Made by a program: the position numbers and the translations under genes
Notes under the pieces: model-generated
What the model saw: only the letters and a program-made list of their open reading frames with translations
What the model was told of the DNA's origin: nothing
The model's database searches: none
From: Laguncularia racemosa
Taxonomy: Eukaryota > Streptophyta > Magnoliopsida > Myrtales > Combretaceae
DNA length: 64,000 bases
Reading direction: 5' to 3'
Assembly: GCA_037954665.1 (NCBI GenBank)
Contig: JBBMOL010000008.1
Span: 11,377,559-11,441,558, forward strand
Shown: piece by piece, positions 24,249 through 36,080 of the stretch
Numbering within the stretch: position 1 is the first letter of the stretch
Layout of the letters: the number at the start of each line of letters is the position of its first letter

Positions 24249-26581
24249 AGAAGGAAAAAGGAAAAGAAAAGAAGAATAGAAAGAGAAGTTTGACATGCAA
24301 GAAAATAAAGAGAGAGAAAAAGTGAAGTCAAGCAGAGAAAATATCTAATTATAAGTCCAATTAATGTTTGTATTAATGATCTAATTAAATTATCTAAATT
24401 GTGATATTTTTATATAAAAAATTACGAATAAATTAAATAAAATATTTTGAGTATAAATATATACTTAGAAATTCTATTTAACCATCATCAATCCAAAATT
24501 TTAATTTTTTCCTTATTTATTATTATTAGCTAACGGATCTAGTTTCTTTCTTATTTTTGCATTTTAAACTCAATTGTTATAAGAATTCCTCTATACATAA
24601 ATTATTAATTTATTATAAATATTTGTCATTAGTCTTTCCAAACCTTTTCTCCATTACTAAATTTACTCGTAAAACTTTATTAATCCGTAATGTGTCTATA
24701 TTAAAGTTTTATATTGGTGATTATATTATTATATCATAATTTTACATACATTTGTTTTATTCTATAGTTACTTCTAATTATTATTAGGATTCTTACAATA
24801 TTTATATTATCCAACGGTCCTATTAGTCGTACTCATATCTAATGTTTATAATTAAGCCACATGATAGATTATTATTTATGTACTTATATTTATTTGTTTC
24901 GAAATTTAGTAGACTAAGTATTTAACTTATTGATTTATTTATTTTTGTGTGTCTTTCTTGGTGTTATTATATTAAAGTAATTTATTTTTCATTAGTAACC
25001 TTCTCAAAATTTTAAAATCATGAAAACATTGTCCTTACTATTCTATCCTAAAAGTACTTATTGTTTTGCTTATTTTCTTTAATTTTAGTATAATTTTTTA
25101 AAATTTATGGGGCGTTTCAAAAAACCCTAGAATCAATGAACTAAAACCCTCCTATAGAATAACTTATACTTGTCAATGCCTATTGTTTTCTTCATTGAGA
25201 GGATCTTCTAGACCACCACGATGATTTGCCACATAGAAAATGAAGCCTTAGTTTAGGGCTCTAGAAGAATCCCAATTTGGGGTAGGGGAAGAAAGAGAGA
25301 GAGTGTGTGTAATGAGTGTAAAAGAAGGCATGAATTAGATAGCATAAGAGAAAAGGAAATGGGAATAAACATAAATAATGTGACATCTTGAGTGTTTCCA
25401 ATTACTTTAGAATTTTGAAAAAAGCATTTTCGAATTTTATCATGAAACCACAAACGTTAGAAAAAGTGATTCATAAAATTCATTCCTCAAAACAAAATTT
25501 ATAAAAGCTTTATTTTGATTGTAATTGTTGGTATACTATGTTATGGATCAAAAACTTGAATTCAAGTTTAGAATTATAACGAGATATTAGAGATGGATTC
25601 TTTAGCTTAGATAAATAATAGTTTGGAGCAAAAATACACCAAAAGAGTATATTAATTCACTAAACTCATTTGGTACTAAATATATATATACACATATATT
25701 ATTATAATTATTAACTTAAAGGCCTTAAGAGTTACATTTATTAATAAAAACCAAGTGTATGAAAATTAAGTTATATTTCCTAAGTTGGCCTATAGAAGTT
25801 GTTAGGATATTGGACCTTAAAATTGTAGTTGGTACTAAGATAATGTGTTAATATATATAGTATAAAGCCAAGATGAAGCATTATAATTGTGGAATAATTT
25901 AATCACAACACCTAGCTTAAGTAAAAGCAAAGGAGATGAACTTGTAAATTGGAAAAAGGTAGATTTTGATGGAAAATTTCGGAACACATTAATGTCAAGG
26001 ATCATTTTGGTAATTGGGCTTTTATTTTAATTTAAAGCCATGGACTGGTTTTTTTAGGTTACTATAGGGTCCAAGGAACCTATTCCAATTTAGGGATATT
26101 TTAAGAAGATTTGACTTGATAAGCTCGGAACATGAATCACTAGATTGGTTTTTGCCACTTTTGGCCTTGATTAGTTCCCTTGCTCATGAAAAAAAGACTT
26201 GAAAATGGTCCTTTTTAAGCTAATTTTGGATCTTTTGGTCTTTATATAAGCCTTTAAAAAGCTTAAATAAGCTTATAGACAAGATGCACTAAGCCTAAGA
26301 AAAGTTGGGCTTAGCCAAGCCCATTTCCATATCTATGGCCATCCTTCCATAAGATTATGGATCGCATTTGTTAGATTATTAGAAGCAATCTAATGGCCAT
26401 CATCAACGGTCTATCTCAACTATCCATATTAGGATCATTCAACGGTTGAGATTAAACTCCAAATTCTATAAATAAGAAGTTCCTCTTTACATTTATAGAT
26501 AGGTGCAAGCTTTAGAGAAATATTGATATTCTATCAAAATGATATTGTAGAAGATTAAACATCAAATTTACGATCCAAGAA
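24249..26581. other. AT-rich spacer without recognised genes
   Basis: It begins with a purine tract (24249-24335). No exon-like or RNA-like structure was recognised before the chromovirus insertion. Confidence 0.5.
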
Positions 26582-26586
26582 TTTAT
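26582..26586. repeat. Target-site duplication, left copy (TTTAT)
   Basis: Identical to 32494-32498. A 5-bp duplication is normal for Ty3/gypsy integrases. Confidence 0.9.
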
Positions 26587-27231
26587 TGATGGAGATAGGG
26601 GACACACGAGGGGACACACGGCCTGAACACACGGCCGTGCTATAGACCGTGTATCCAATTCAGAGCCACAGACGCATACACGACTTCCTCACACGGCTAG
26701 GAGACAACCGTGCTTCACGACCGTGTCCTCAGACAGAATTCCACAGAAGTATACACGGCCCCACACACGGCCGTGTATCGTGACCGTGTATAACGATCGA
26801 GTATCCCACAGAGGCTGACACGGTTCCGGGCACGGCTTGGGACACGGCTTGCGGAACTTTCACAGAATCATACACGGCTTAGAGGCACGGCCGTGTATGA
26901 GATCGTGTACTAGGCTTATCGCTTGTCCAGAAGTATACACGGCCTGGAGGCACGGTCGTGTATGCGACAATTTATAGGCGTGTATTTTATTATTTATTTC
27001 CACGTGTACGCTTAGATTTTTCCCTTTTAGATATTTTACGGGGCCATATAAATACTCTTTTGTCAGATAGATTAGGGTTACGTTTTAACATACATTTGAA
27101 TACACTTTGAGAGAGAGTTTTCTCCAATTATCGGGTTGTGCGCAACCTAATTTGCATCAAAGCATGTGTCTTTGTTGTGTGAAACCAATCCAATTTCGGA
27201 TTCGTTTCGTTTTAGCTTCCGCGCTGCGTCA
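26587..27231 (+). repeat. 5' LTR of the chromovirus
   Basis: 645 bp. The first 370 bases are unusually rich in ACACGGC, GGCCGTGT and full ACACGGCCGTGT palindromes. A TATA-like CCATATAAATACTC lies near 27045-27056, so transcription probably starts near 27080. The gag frame is open back into this LTR (from 27107), but the likely start codon is downstream of the primer site. Confidence 0.95.
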
Positions 27232-27234
27232 GTT

Positions 27235-27246
27235 TGGTATCAAAGC
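27235..27246 (+). other. Primer-binding site of the chromovirus
   Basis: TGGTATCAAAGC, three bases after the LTR end. This differs by one base from TGGTATCAGAGC, the usual complement of the plant initiator-methionine tRNA 3' end. Confidence 0.85.
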
Positions 27247-27265
27247 AAGGTTATTTCCTGCGGAG

Positions 27266-30200
27266 ATGTCGGCTAACGACGGTGTTGATGGCGGTCGTGT
27301 TCTTGACGGTGTTCAAGATGCGAGGTTTCAAGGGAACCATCAATGGGTTCTTAGGGCAGAGTTCGACGCAATGCATCAGAAGGTCGGGCGTATGGAACGG
27401 CGCCTTGATGAACTGATCGAGCATTTCGATGCTCTGATGGTTGACCCCAATAGGGTTGGAGGCGCTGGCAGAAATCCACCACGTGTGGTGGAGGAATTCG
27501 GGGGACGCGTGATCCGACCTGTCGTTGAGAATAGGTGGGGACGTGTGGAGAGTGAAGAGTCTAGCGAAGAGAGTGATGATACGTATGGAAGTAGACCGCG
27601 GCGAGGACGTGGTGGAAGAGGCGGTGTTCATTGGATGGCTCCTCATGGAAACTATCCTAGAGAAGTTGATCACAGGAGGAACTGTGGGGGTTATGATCAC
27701 GGGGATGGCGGAGACTACCGGTTGAAGGTTGATATTCCTTGGTTCGATGGTAGTCTCAACATCGAAGGCGTCCTGGATTGGTTGGCGGAAGTGGACCGGT
27801 TCTTCGACTACATGGAAATTCCCGAGGATCGTCGGGTAAGGCTGGTGGCGTGTAGGTTAAAGAGTGGTGCTTCGGCATGGTGGGAGAGATTGCAAAGTAG
27901 GAGGCAGCGGGAAGGAAGGCATCCGGTAAGGTCATGGTATCGCATGAAGCAGCTGTTGCAACATGACTTCCTCCTGCCGGATTACGAACAGATATTGTTC
28001 CAACAATATCAGCGGTACCGCTAAGGACAACGTTCTGTGCATGAGTATACGGCGGAGTTCATGAGGCTGGCAGAACGGAATGATTTGAGGGAGAGCGAGG
28101 GTCAGCAAGTTGCGAGGTATGTGGAAGGGCTAAAATTACAAATCAAAGATAAGATTGGGGTGACGATGGTGAGAACCCTCGTTGAAGCAAAGAACTTGGC
28201 TCTCCGAGCCGAGCTTGTGTTGCAGGAGCAAGGGAGTAGATACGGGGGAGGAAAGAAAGGGTATGTAGGCGAAGCTACAGGTGGTGGTAGCCGACCGATA
28301 CTTGAGAAAAGTCGAGTTACACCATATAAACCAACGGAGGACATGTCTAGGAGGGAGGAGAAAAGTGAGGGGAAGAAGCCGATGGAGCCGAAAAGAGTTC
28401 AAAGACAGAACAATCCCTATGCCAAACCCATATTGGGCAAGTGTTTCCGATGCAACCAACCGGGTCATCGATCAAACGAATGCCCAGCGAGGAAGAGCGT
28501 CAACATCCTCGATAGGGAAGATGATGAGGAAATTTGCTGTGAGCCCAATGGAGAGGGAGAGTACTATGAGGAAGAAGAAGAAGCAGCGGAGCCATCATAT
28601 GTAATTCGGCGTTTGATGCTCACTCCAAAACAGGAAGAGTTCACGTAGAGGCACCAATTGTTTCGTACACGGTGTACGATCATGGGGAAGCTATTTGAGT
28701 TGATTTTAGACAACGGCAGTTGCGAGAACATCATAGGAAGGGAGGTTGTAACACAACTGCAGCTACCCGTTGAGAAGCACTCGAATCCTTATACTACTGG
28801 TTGGATCAAGGCCGCCGAGAAAATTGAAGTTAAGGAGAGATGCAGGGTACCTTTCTCAATAGGGAAGTACCGGGATGAAGCCTTCTGCGACATTGTAGAC
28901 ATGGATGCTTGCCACATCTTGTTTGGGAGGCCATGGCAGTTTGACGTGGACGCGCAACATGCGGGCAAAGAAAATGTCTACCGGTTGGAGAAGGAGGGTG
29001 TGGAGTACACCTTATTACCACTGAAGAGGGAAGGACATGCTAAAGGGAAGAAGGTTGAGAGTTGCTCATTCTTAACCGTCACTTAATCCGAGAAGGAAGT
29101 GATGGACGACTTGAGGGAATCGCGAGTAGTACACGCCCTCATTGTGAAAGGAGTGACTGAAGGAGGGGAGGAACTTGAGAGAGAAGTGCCAGGGGCGGTG
29201 AAGGATCTTCTTGAAGAGTTCAAGGAAGTGATCCCAGACGACCTACCCGAGGGACTACCTCCTTTGAGGGATATTCAACACCAGATTGACCTGGTGCCCG
29301 GGGCTAGTCTCCCAAACCTCCCGCATTACAGAATGAGTCCCAAGGAAGCCGGGATTCTCCAGGAGAAGGTCCAAGAGCTTTTAGACAAAGGTTTCATCCG
29401 GGATAGCCTAAGCCCATGTGCGGTTCCGGCATTGTTAACTCCCAAGAAAGATGGGAGTTGGAGGATGTGTGTTGATAGCCGAGCTATCAACAAGATTACC
29501 ATAGGGTATAAATTCCCTATACCCCGCATTGAGGATATGTTGGACCGTTTGAGTGGCGCCACTATTTTCTCCAAGATAGACTTGCGGAGTGGATATCACC
29601 AGATTCGAATCCGTCCTAGAGACGAGTGGAAAACGGTGTTTAAGACCAAGGAGGGGCTGTATGAGTGGCTAGTGATGCCATTTGGGCTGAGTAACGCACC
29701 GAGCACCTTCATGAGAGTAATGAACCAGGTATTGAAACCTTTCAATGGTCGTTTTCTTGTAGTATACTTTGACGATATTCTGATATACAGTAAATCCGAA
29801 GAAGAACACTTAGAACATCTAAGGTGTGTGTTATCTACATTAAAGGCGAATAAGTTGTTCGCCAATCTTAAAAAGTGCACCTTTATGTCAAGACGACTGT
29901 TGTTCCTGGGGTTTGTTGTTAGTAGTGAGGGAGTGATGGTGGATGACGAGAAGGTAAAAGCAATTAGGGAATGGCCTGTTCCAAGAACCGTAACGGAATT
30001 GAGAAGCTTCCTCGACTTAGCCAGTTTCTACAGAAGGTTCATTAGGCATTTTAGTACTATTGCTGCACCCTTGACCGAATGCCTAAAGAAGGGAAAGTTC
30101 CAATGGGGCGAAGAATCTAGCTTGAGCTTCATGAACCTGAAGCAGAGATTGTGTAGCGCGCCTATACTAGCTCTACCAGACTTTGAAAAATTGTTCGAAG

Positions 30201-31888
30201 TGGATTGCGATGCTAGTGGGGTCGGAGTAGGTGCAGTACTATCACAGGAGAAGAGACCGATAGCCTTTTACAGTGAGAAGCTGTGCAAAGCAAGGAAGAC
30301 TTGGTCTACCTATGATAAGGAGTTCTACGCCGTGGTAAGGGCCCTTAAAGTGTGGGAACACTACCTGGTTGGGAAAGAGTTTGTTTTGTATTCGGATTGT
30401 GGGGCTCTTAAACATTTGAGTGGTCAGACCCGAATTAGTAAGGATATGCACGCCAGGTGGATTGAGTTTTTGCAGAGGTTTCCTTTCAGGTTGATGCATA
30501 AGTCAGGTGTGCAAAACAAAGTCGCGGACGCCCTGAGTAGAAGAGCGAATGTCCTGCTTACTTTGAGTATAGACATCGTCGGCTTTGAAAAGCTAAAGGA
30601 ACTGTACGAGAACGATGGTAACTTTAAGGACACTTGGATTAAGTGTACCAACAGGGAACCGTGTGACGATTACCATATACATGAAGGATATCTGATGAAA
30701 GGGAACCAGTTGTGCATTCCCGAATCTTCTTTGCGGGAAAAGCTTATCAGGGACTTGCATGGTGGAGGATTGTCGGGACATATGGGTAGAGATAAGACAT
30801 TAGCTGCAGTTACCGCCAGATACTTTTGGCCTTGGTTGAGGAGGGATATGTACCGGATTGTGGAAAGGTGCTACATTTGTCAAGTATCTAAGGGGCAATC
30901 CCAAAACACTGGTTTATACACTCCTCTCCCCGTGCCTTCAAACATTTGGGAGGATTTGTCGATGGACTTCATATTGGGTTTGCCTCGTACCCAACGAGGT
31001 GCTGACTCTGTGTTTGTTGTAGTTGACAGGTTCTCCATGATGGCTCATTTCATCCCATGCAGGAAGACCGCCGACGCACAGGCTATTGCACGGTTGTTCT
31101 TCAAGGAAGTGGTGCGGCTGCATGGAGTCCCAATGTCTATCACATCAGATAGGGATAGCAAATTCCTTAATCACTTTTGGAAGACCCTCTGGTTTATGTT
31201 TGACTCCTCCCTGAATTACAGCAGCACCGCTCATCCTCAAACCGACGGGCAGACCGAGGTGACTAACAGAACCCTCGGAAACCTCATCAGAAGCATCTGC
31301 GGTGAGAAACCTGGACAGTGGGATCAAGCATTGGCTCAAGCCGAATTCGCTTACAACAGTTCTGTCCACCGAACTATTGGAAGGTCTCCATTCTCGGTGG
31401 TATACACAAAAACACCACAACATGCGCTAGACTTGCTCAAATTACCCAAGGACATGGTGGGCGATGTAGCAGCTAAACATATGGCGGAGCAACACCAAGC
31501 CACTACTGAAGAAGTTAAGCGAAAGATAGAGGAATCCAACACACGGTACAAAGGGGATGCGGATAAGCATAGACGGCAGAAGCTCTTTGCAGTTGGCGAT
31601 CAGGTAATGGTTTACCTTCGGAAGGAGCGATTCCCTGTAGGAAAGTATGGGAAACTTCAACCCAAGAAGTACGGTCCCTATGAAGTTGTACGCAAGATCA
31701 ATGACAACGCATATGTTGTACAACTCCCGAAAGATATGAATATATCTTGCACTTTCAATGTAGCGGACTTGTCACCTTTTCATGCCGATGATACTCCTCT
31801 ATATCCGGATGAGAACTCGGGGTCGAGTTCTCCATTGGTAGGGGAGAATGATGGAGATAGGGGACACACGAGGGGACACACAGCCTGA
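27266..31888 (+). pseudogene. Chromovirus gag-pol polyprotein, one frame with three stop codons
   Basis: All domains lie in the same reading frame. Gag comes first (27266 to about 28650), with the zinc knuckle CFRCNQPGHRSNECP at 28442-28483. A retropepsin-like segment follows with LILDNGSCENIIG near 28709. RT comes next, with SKIDLRSGYHQIRI and VVYFDDILIYS near 29764. RNase H shows DCDASGVGVGAVLSQ and the NKVADALSR end. Integrase has an H-H-C-C zinc finger (LSGHMGRDKT...CYICQVSKG) and the catalytic acidic residues in MDFILGL, TSDRDSKF and QTEVTNRT. In-frame stops are at 28022-28024, 28646-28648 and 29084-29086. Beyond the last of them, 929 codons are uninterrupted. The frame ends 13 codons inside the 3' LTR. 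I chose the ATG at 27266 because it is the first after the primer site. As it stands the copy cannot make a full polyprotein. Confidence 0.93.
31840..31848 (+). other. Polypurine tract of the chromovirus
   Basis: AGGGGAGAA directly abuts the TG of the 3' LTR, as expected for the plus-strand primer. It lies inside the end of the gag-pol frame. Confidence 0.85.
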
Positions 31889-32493
31889 ACACACGGCCGT
31901 GCTATAGACCGTGTATCCAATTCAGAGCCACAGACGCATACATGGCTTCCTCACACGGCTAGGAGACAACCGTGCTTCGCGACTGTGTCCTCAGACAGAA
32001 TTCCACAGAAGTATACACGGCCCCACACACGGCCGTGTATCGTGACCGTGTATAACGATCGAGTATCCCACAGAGGTTGACACAGTTCCGGGCACGGCTT
32101 GGGACACAGCTTGCGGAACTTTCACAGAATCATACACGGCTTAGAGGCACGGCCGTGTATGAGACCGTGTACTAGGCTTATCGCTTGTCCAGAAGTATAC
32201 ACGGCCTGGAGGCACGGCCGTGTATGCGACAATTTATAGGCGTGTATTTTATTATTTATTTCCACGTGTACGCTTAGATTTTCCCCTTTTAGATATTTTA
32301 CGGGGCCATATAAATACTCTTTTGTCAGATAGATTAGGGTTACGTTTTAACATACATTTGAATACACTTTGAGAGAGAGTTTTCTCCAATTATCGGGTTG
32401 TGCGCAACCTAATTTGCATCAAAGCGTGTGTCTTTGTTGTGTGAAACCAATCCAATTTCGGATTCGTTTTGTTTTAGCTTCCGCGTTGCGTCA
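31849..32493 (+). repeat. 3' LTR of the chromovirus
   Basis: Same length as the 5' LTR with no gaps. By eye, about 14 differences, all C/T or G/A transitions, mostly in CG or C-N-G contexts. Confidence 0.95.
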
Positions 32494-32498
32494 TTTAT
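32494..32498. repeat. Target-site duplication, right copy (TTTAT)
   Basis: Identical to 26582-26586. Confidence 0.9.
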
Positions 32499-35400
32499 CA
32501 AATACGTCATATTTGAACTGCCATCACATGTGTACTTATAAAATCTGAGTTTGCTTTGCTTGTTCATCCTCCCACGCCTCTTTATATGACATTCCTTCAT
32601 GTATCATCAATTGAAGACTTTTTTAAGGTTAATGGGTATGCCTACTACATGTGATCGGTTAGCTACAATAACTCCCAATGCAGTTAGAAATTCACCAAAC
32701 TCAATGTGCATCCGGAGAATTAGGGGAAAATTATTGAACACAGCTCAAGGAAGGAAAAACGTATTGCTGAAAATTAGAATTCCCTTCAGAATTTTCGTTA
32801 AGAGCTAATAGAAGTTAGGTCAAGTAGCTAATATTGTTATGAAACAATGACTTGTCGCGGTTCATACTAAGCCACCATAAGAAGACCAACCAACGTACAT
32901 CAATGGCTGAAGAACCGTTGGGGGCTAGCGAACAAAGCTCCCTTGTTTTTCACCTTAGAATACTTTCAATTTCTACAAGTACCAAGTTTCTTTATTTAAT
33001 TCTCAAGGATTCAAGGTAAGTAATATTTAATCCATATTTTTATGTAGTAATTTTGTAATTTACAAACTATGAATAATTATGGGGCTTTCTTCTTTAACTG
33101 CGTTGTTCGTGCGAAAATTTAAAGAGATTTTTGAAAATTCAAATTCTGTTTGAAATTCAAATTTTTATTATAGACTCTTTTTAACTTATATATATTTATG
33201 AATTTGCAGTGTTAAGTCTCCTTGGTATAGTTTTGAAGATAATAAAATAAATATTGCTTACTAATGAGTTTATTGAGTGTAAAGGTAAGAAGTAGTTTAT
33301 TGATTGTAGAGGTAAAAAGTAATATGCGGATATGGATTTAATATTCGGAACAATAAGTTGGTTTATTTGATTATTAATAGAAAATTTAAATTCATTAATT
33401 AAACATATTTAAATAATATGTTTAACTTTGCTGTACTAAAGTTGGATTATTTTTTTAGGGATTATATTATATATTGCATATTAAGTTACGGAGCAAGATT
33501 TGATGGATCAGCTTACCAGAAGATTACATATGAAGATAGAATCATAATCGGCCAGTACTGGAACATGCTGGGAATATACTGTTAAAATAAGCAATATAAG
33601 AATTGGCAACTTTGGAAATTGTTAGAAAGGTCAAAAGCCATATTGCATAGCATAATATGACTAGAAGCCATATTGGAAATAATATTGAAGAAGTCTATTC
33701 TGAGGTCAATTTGAACATCATCAGGCTACTTTCATATTCAAGCTTTGAAGGAAGGCTGTATGAATGAGCAGTACAAAGCCAAAGTGATAAGAAGAAAGAA
33801 TATATAATTACTGGGTGACTTTTTTTAAATAGTGTTTATTTTATAATTGGGCTAAAATTATAGAGAATATCAATTTTTATTTATCCATTGTGTATGTGAG
33901 AAGAAGCGATTGTTGGATTGTAGGATTATATATCTTTTATTGTAAATATGTAAATAACTTACGCTAAAGTAAGATAGGCAAAGAAATGAGTGACTATGCT
34001 GAGAATGCTTAATTATTGTAATCTTTGCAAATTGTTTTGATTTGGTATAACTGAACGATATTGGTGAAGATGATCGGGTTTCCAATAGGTGAAGTTTGAA
34101 GAGTGAATTGATGTATAAAGTGAAACCAATATAAATTGATTTGTCTACTTTTCTTATACTTAATATGTTTAGTTTATAAGCAATTTATTTACGGTATTAT
34201 AATTGTATTATTTGCTAATTTAATAATCAAAAGGGGATTGTTTATGAAATTTTTTTAATCTGAAGCAATTAATTCACCTTCCTCTTGATTGCTAATTAAG
34301 ATCTACAAAGAGAAATTTCGAAAAAAATATAAGTTGAATAATTATTATAGTTGTTTTTAATAAACTACCAATTTCAAAATAATTACTAGAATATTGGTTT
34401 TTGATGAAATATATGAGTAAATCGAATCTAGACTATTAATCAATTTGGCCCTTGAACCGAATCGAATTGAATGAACCATGAATACCTTAGGAAAACCTTT
34501 TGATACCTGTCAAAGTTGGGTTATAAATGAGTCAAACTTACTCATATATTATTTAAGTTCAGTTTGACAATTACTTGAGTTTAAATGAACTTGATGGACC
34601 TTTGAAATCTCCGGTTGAGCTTGAACCCAAGCTCAAGCTTGAACTTCGTATCATTTGATTAGACTCAATTAATTTATAGAGTTATTTCAAATGGCTAAAA
34701 CTTAAAATAAAAAAAAAAATGCTCATGTACTAACTTCATGTACTCAATGGTAAAATTGGGTTTACATTTTTATGTATTTTTTTGAAGTTAGTTAAAATCA
34801 AGTTTTCAACTTTGGGGAGTCTACATTTGTACCTTTTGAGATAAACATGGGAAAGACTTGGCCCTAAACCGGGTTGTGGTGAATCAGCCCTTGATTTTTT
34901 TTTTTTTTGTTTAAAAAATTTCTAAAACTGAAATAATTTATTACTAAATTATAAACTTATCTTGTATTAGATATCAAAATGTTGAGAACGACTCAAATTT
35001 CTTCATCTGAAATTTTTTTCAATCGTATGTAAATACTGAAAAGTAAAACGTAATATTCATGTAAGCACTTTTTTCATGTGAAGTTTTTCTCGATCATATG
35101 TAAAAACTGAAAAATAAAACGTGATACTCCTTCAAAGTCAAACTTGGCTGCACACTGCACACTGCACAAAGCCACAAGCCAACTCAATGTCACATGGTCC
35201 TTCTTGTTTTTTCTTCTCTGTCCATTCAATTTCCAGAGTGGGAGACGTTGGTCTTCAAAATTCTACCAGTCTCATGGTGGGAAATGTAACTATGGAAAAG
35301 TCACGTCGATGGAAGATTCCGTACCCCCAACAAAACCGATGCATCGGGCTAGACCGATCTTTCGGTTCAACCCCAACTCTTTACTATGTCTATTTCAGAC

Positions 35401-35630
35401 AATGGCATGGTATCTGAAAAAAATACATATGTAAAGGAAGGAAAAAAGGAAAGCCATACATAATTTGGGATCAGAAAATGAAAGGCCCCCACCATTCACC
35501 ATCACCAACATTAACAAGAAACAATAATAGCGACGAAAAAATCAATTAAAAAAAACACTAACAACCAAACAAACCTCGGAAGCTTCTGACCTTTTCCTTT
35601 CTGCTACACTTCTTCTCCCGTTACGGTTTC
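32499..35630. other. Spacer between chromovirus and thioredoxin gene
   Basis: AT-rich, with several short chance frames and no domain motifs. The last 500 bases (from about 35120) are less AT-rich and probably hold the thioredoxin promoter, but no TATA box could be chosen with confidence. Confidence 0.45.
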
Positions 35631-35754
35631 TTGTCTCCTATCGGTCGCCATCTTTTACCCCTTAACAAATATAGAATATTTTGGTTGAATAGCACATTTA
35701 GATTTACAATAAATTCTTTCTAGAGAAATTGGAACTTTGCTGACCCACGAAGTG

Positions 35755-36021
35755 GTAAGCAACATCTTTAATAAAATTTCCTTCTTCGTTGATTAAATCC
35801 TTTAATGTTTATGTAAATTGTTGACATTTCTATTTATATGAATTTGATGGGTTATGTTGGTTACGTAAAGTAGGAACTTTGATATGATTGGTACTTGTTG
35901 AATTGTCATTTAATGTTGTTGTGATAGTTTCTTTCAATTTTTATGAAGTTTCTATATCTTGGGTATTTTTTCATTACATGTTATTGGTGGCAGCTTTCAT
36001 GTTCCCTTTTTTGCGTTTCAG
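35755..36021 (+). other. Probable 5'-UTR intron of the thioredoxin gene
   Basis: A donor-like AAGTG|GTAAGC at 35755 and an acceptor-like TTTTGCGTTTCAG|GAAAC ending at 36021 bracket 267 T-rich bases. The ATG follows 60 bases later. Leader introns are common in plant genes. This is inferred from splice-site fit only. Confidence 0.6.
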
Positions 36022-36080
36022 GAAACTGGTGTTTTGTGTGCTGCTGAAATTCAAAGATTAAGGTTGTTCTTACCATCATC

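Larger units (their letters stand above)
26587..32493 (+). mobile_element. Complete Ty3/gypsy chromovirus (CRM-like), 5.9 kb
   Basis: The element is bounded by two 645-bp LTRs (26587-27231 and 31849-32493), each beginning TG and ending CA. The 5-bp flanks are identical: TTTAT at 26582-26586 and at 32494-32498. Inside are a primer-binding site at 27235, one gag-pol frame, and a polypurine tract directly before the 3' LTR. The order protease, RT, RNase H, integrase marks Ty3/gypsy. The polyprotein wording (DDLPEGLPPLRDIQHQIDL, SPCAVPALLTPKKDGSWRMC) resembles plant CRM chromoviruses. No chromodomain is evident at the C-terminus, which also suits CRM, but the clade call rests on memory of the family and not on a tree. 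The insertion is recent, judging by LTR similarity of about 98%. Confidence 0.95.

Noticed and set aside
27251..31723. Many minus-strand frames under the chromovirus
   Set aside because: They are antisense shadows of gag-pol, which has conserved motifs on the plus strand.
35121..35434. Two overlapping frames (96-98 codons) upstream of the thioredoxin gene
   Set aside because: Overlapping in two frames with no domain; better explained as promoter or leader DNA of moderate GC content.
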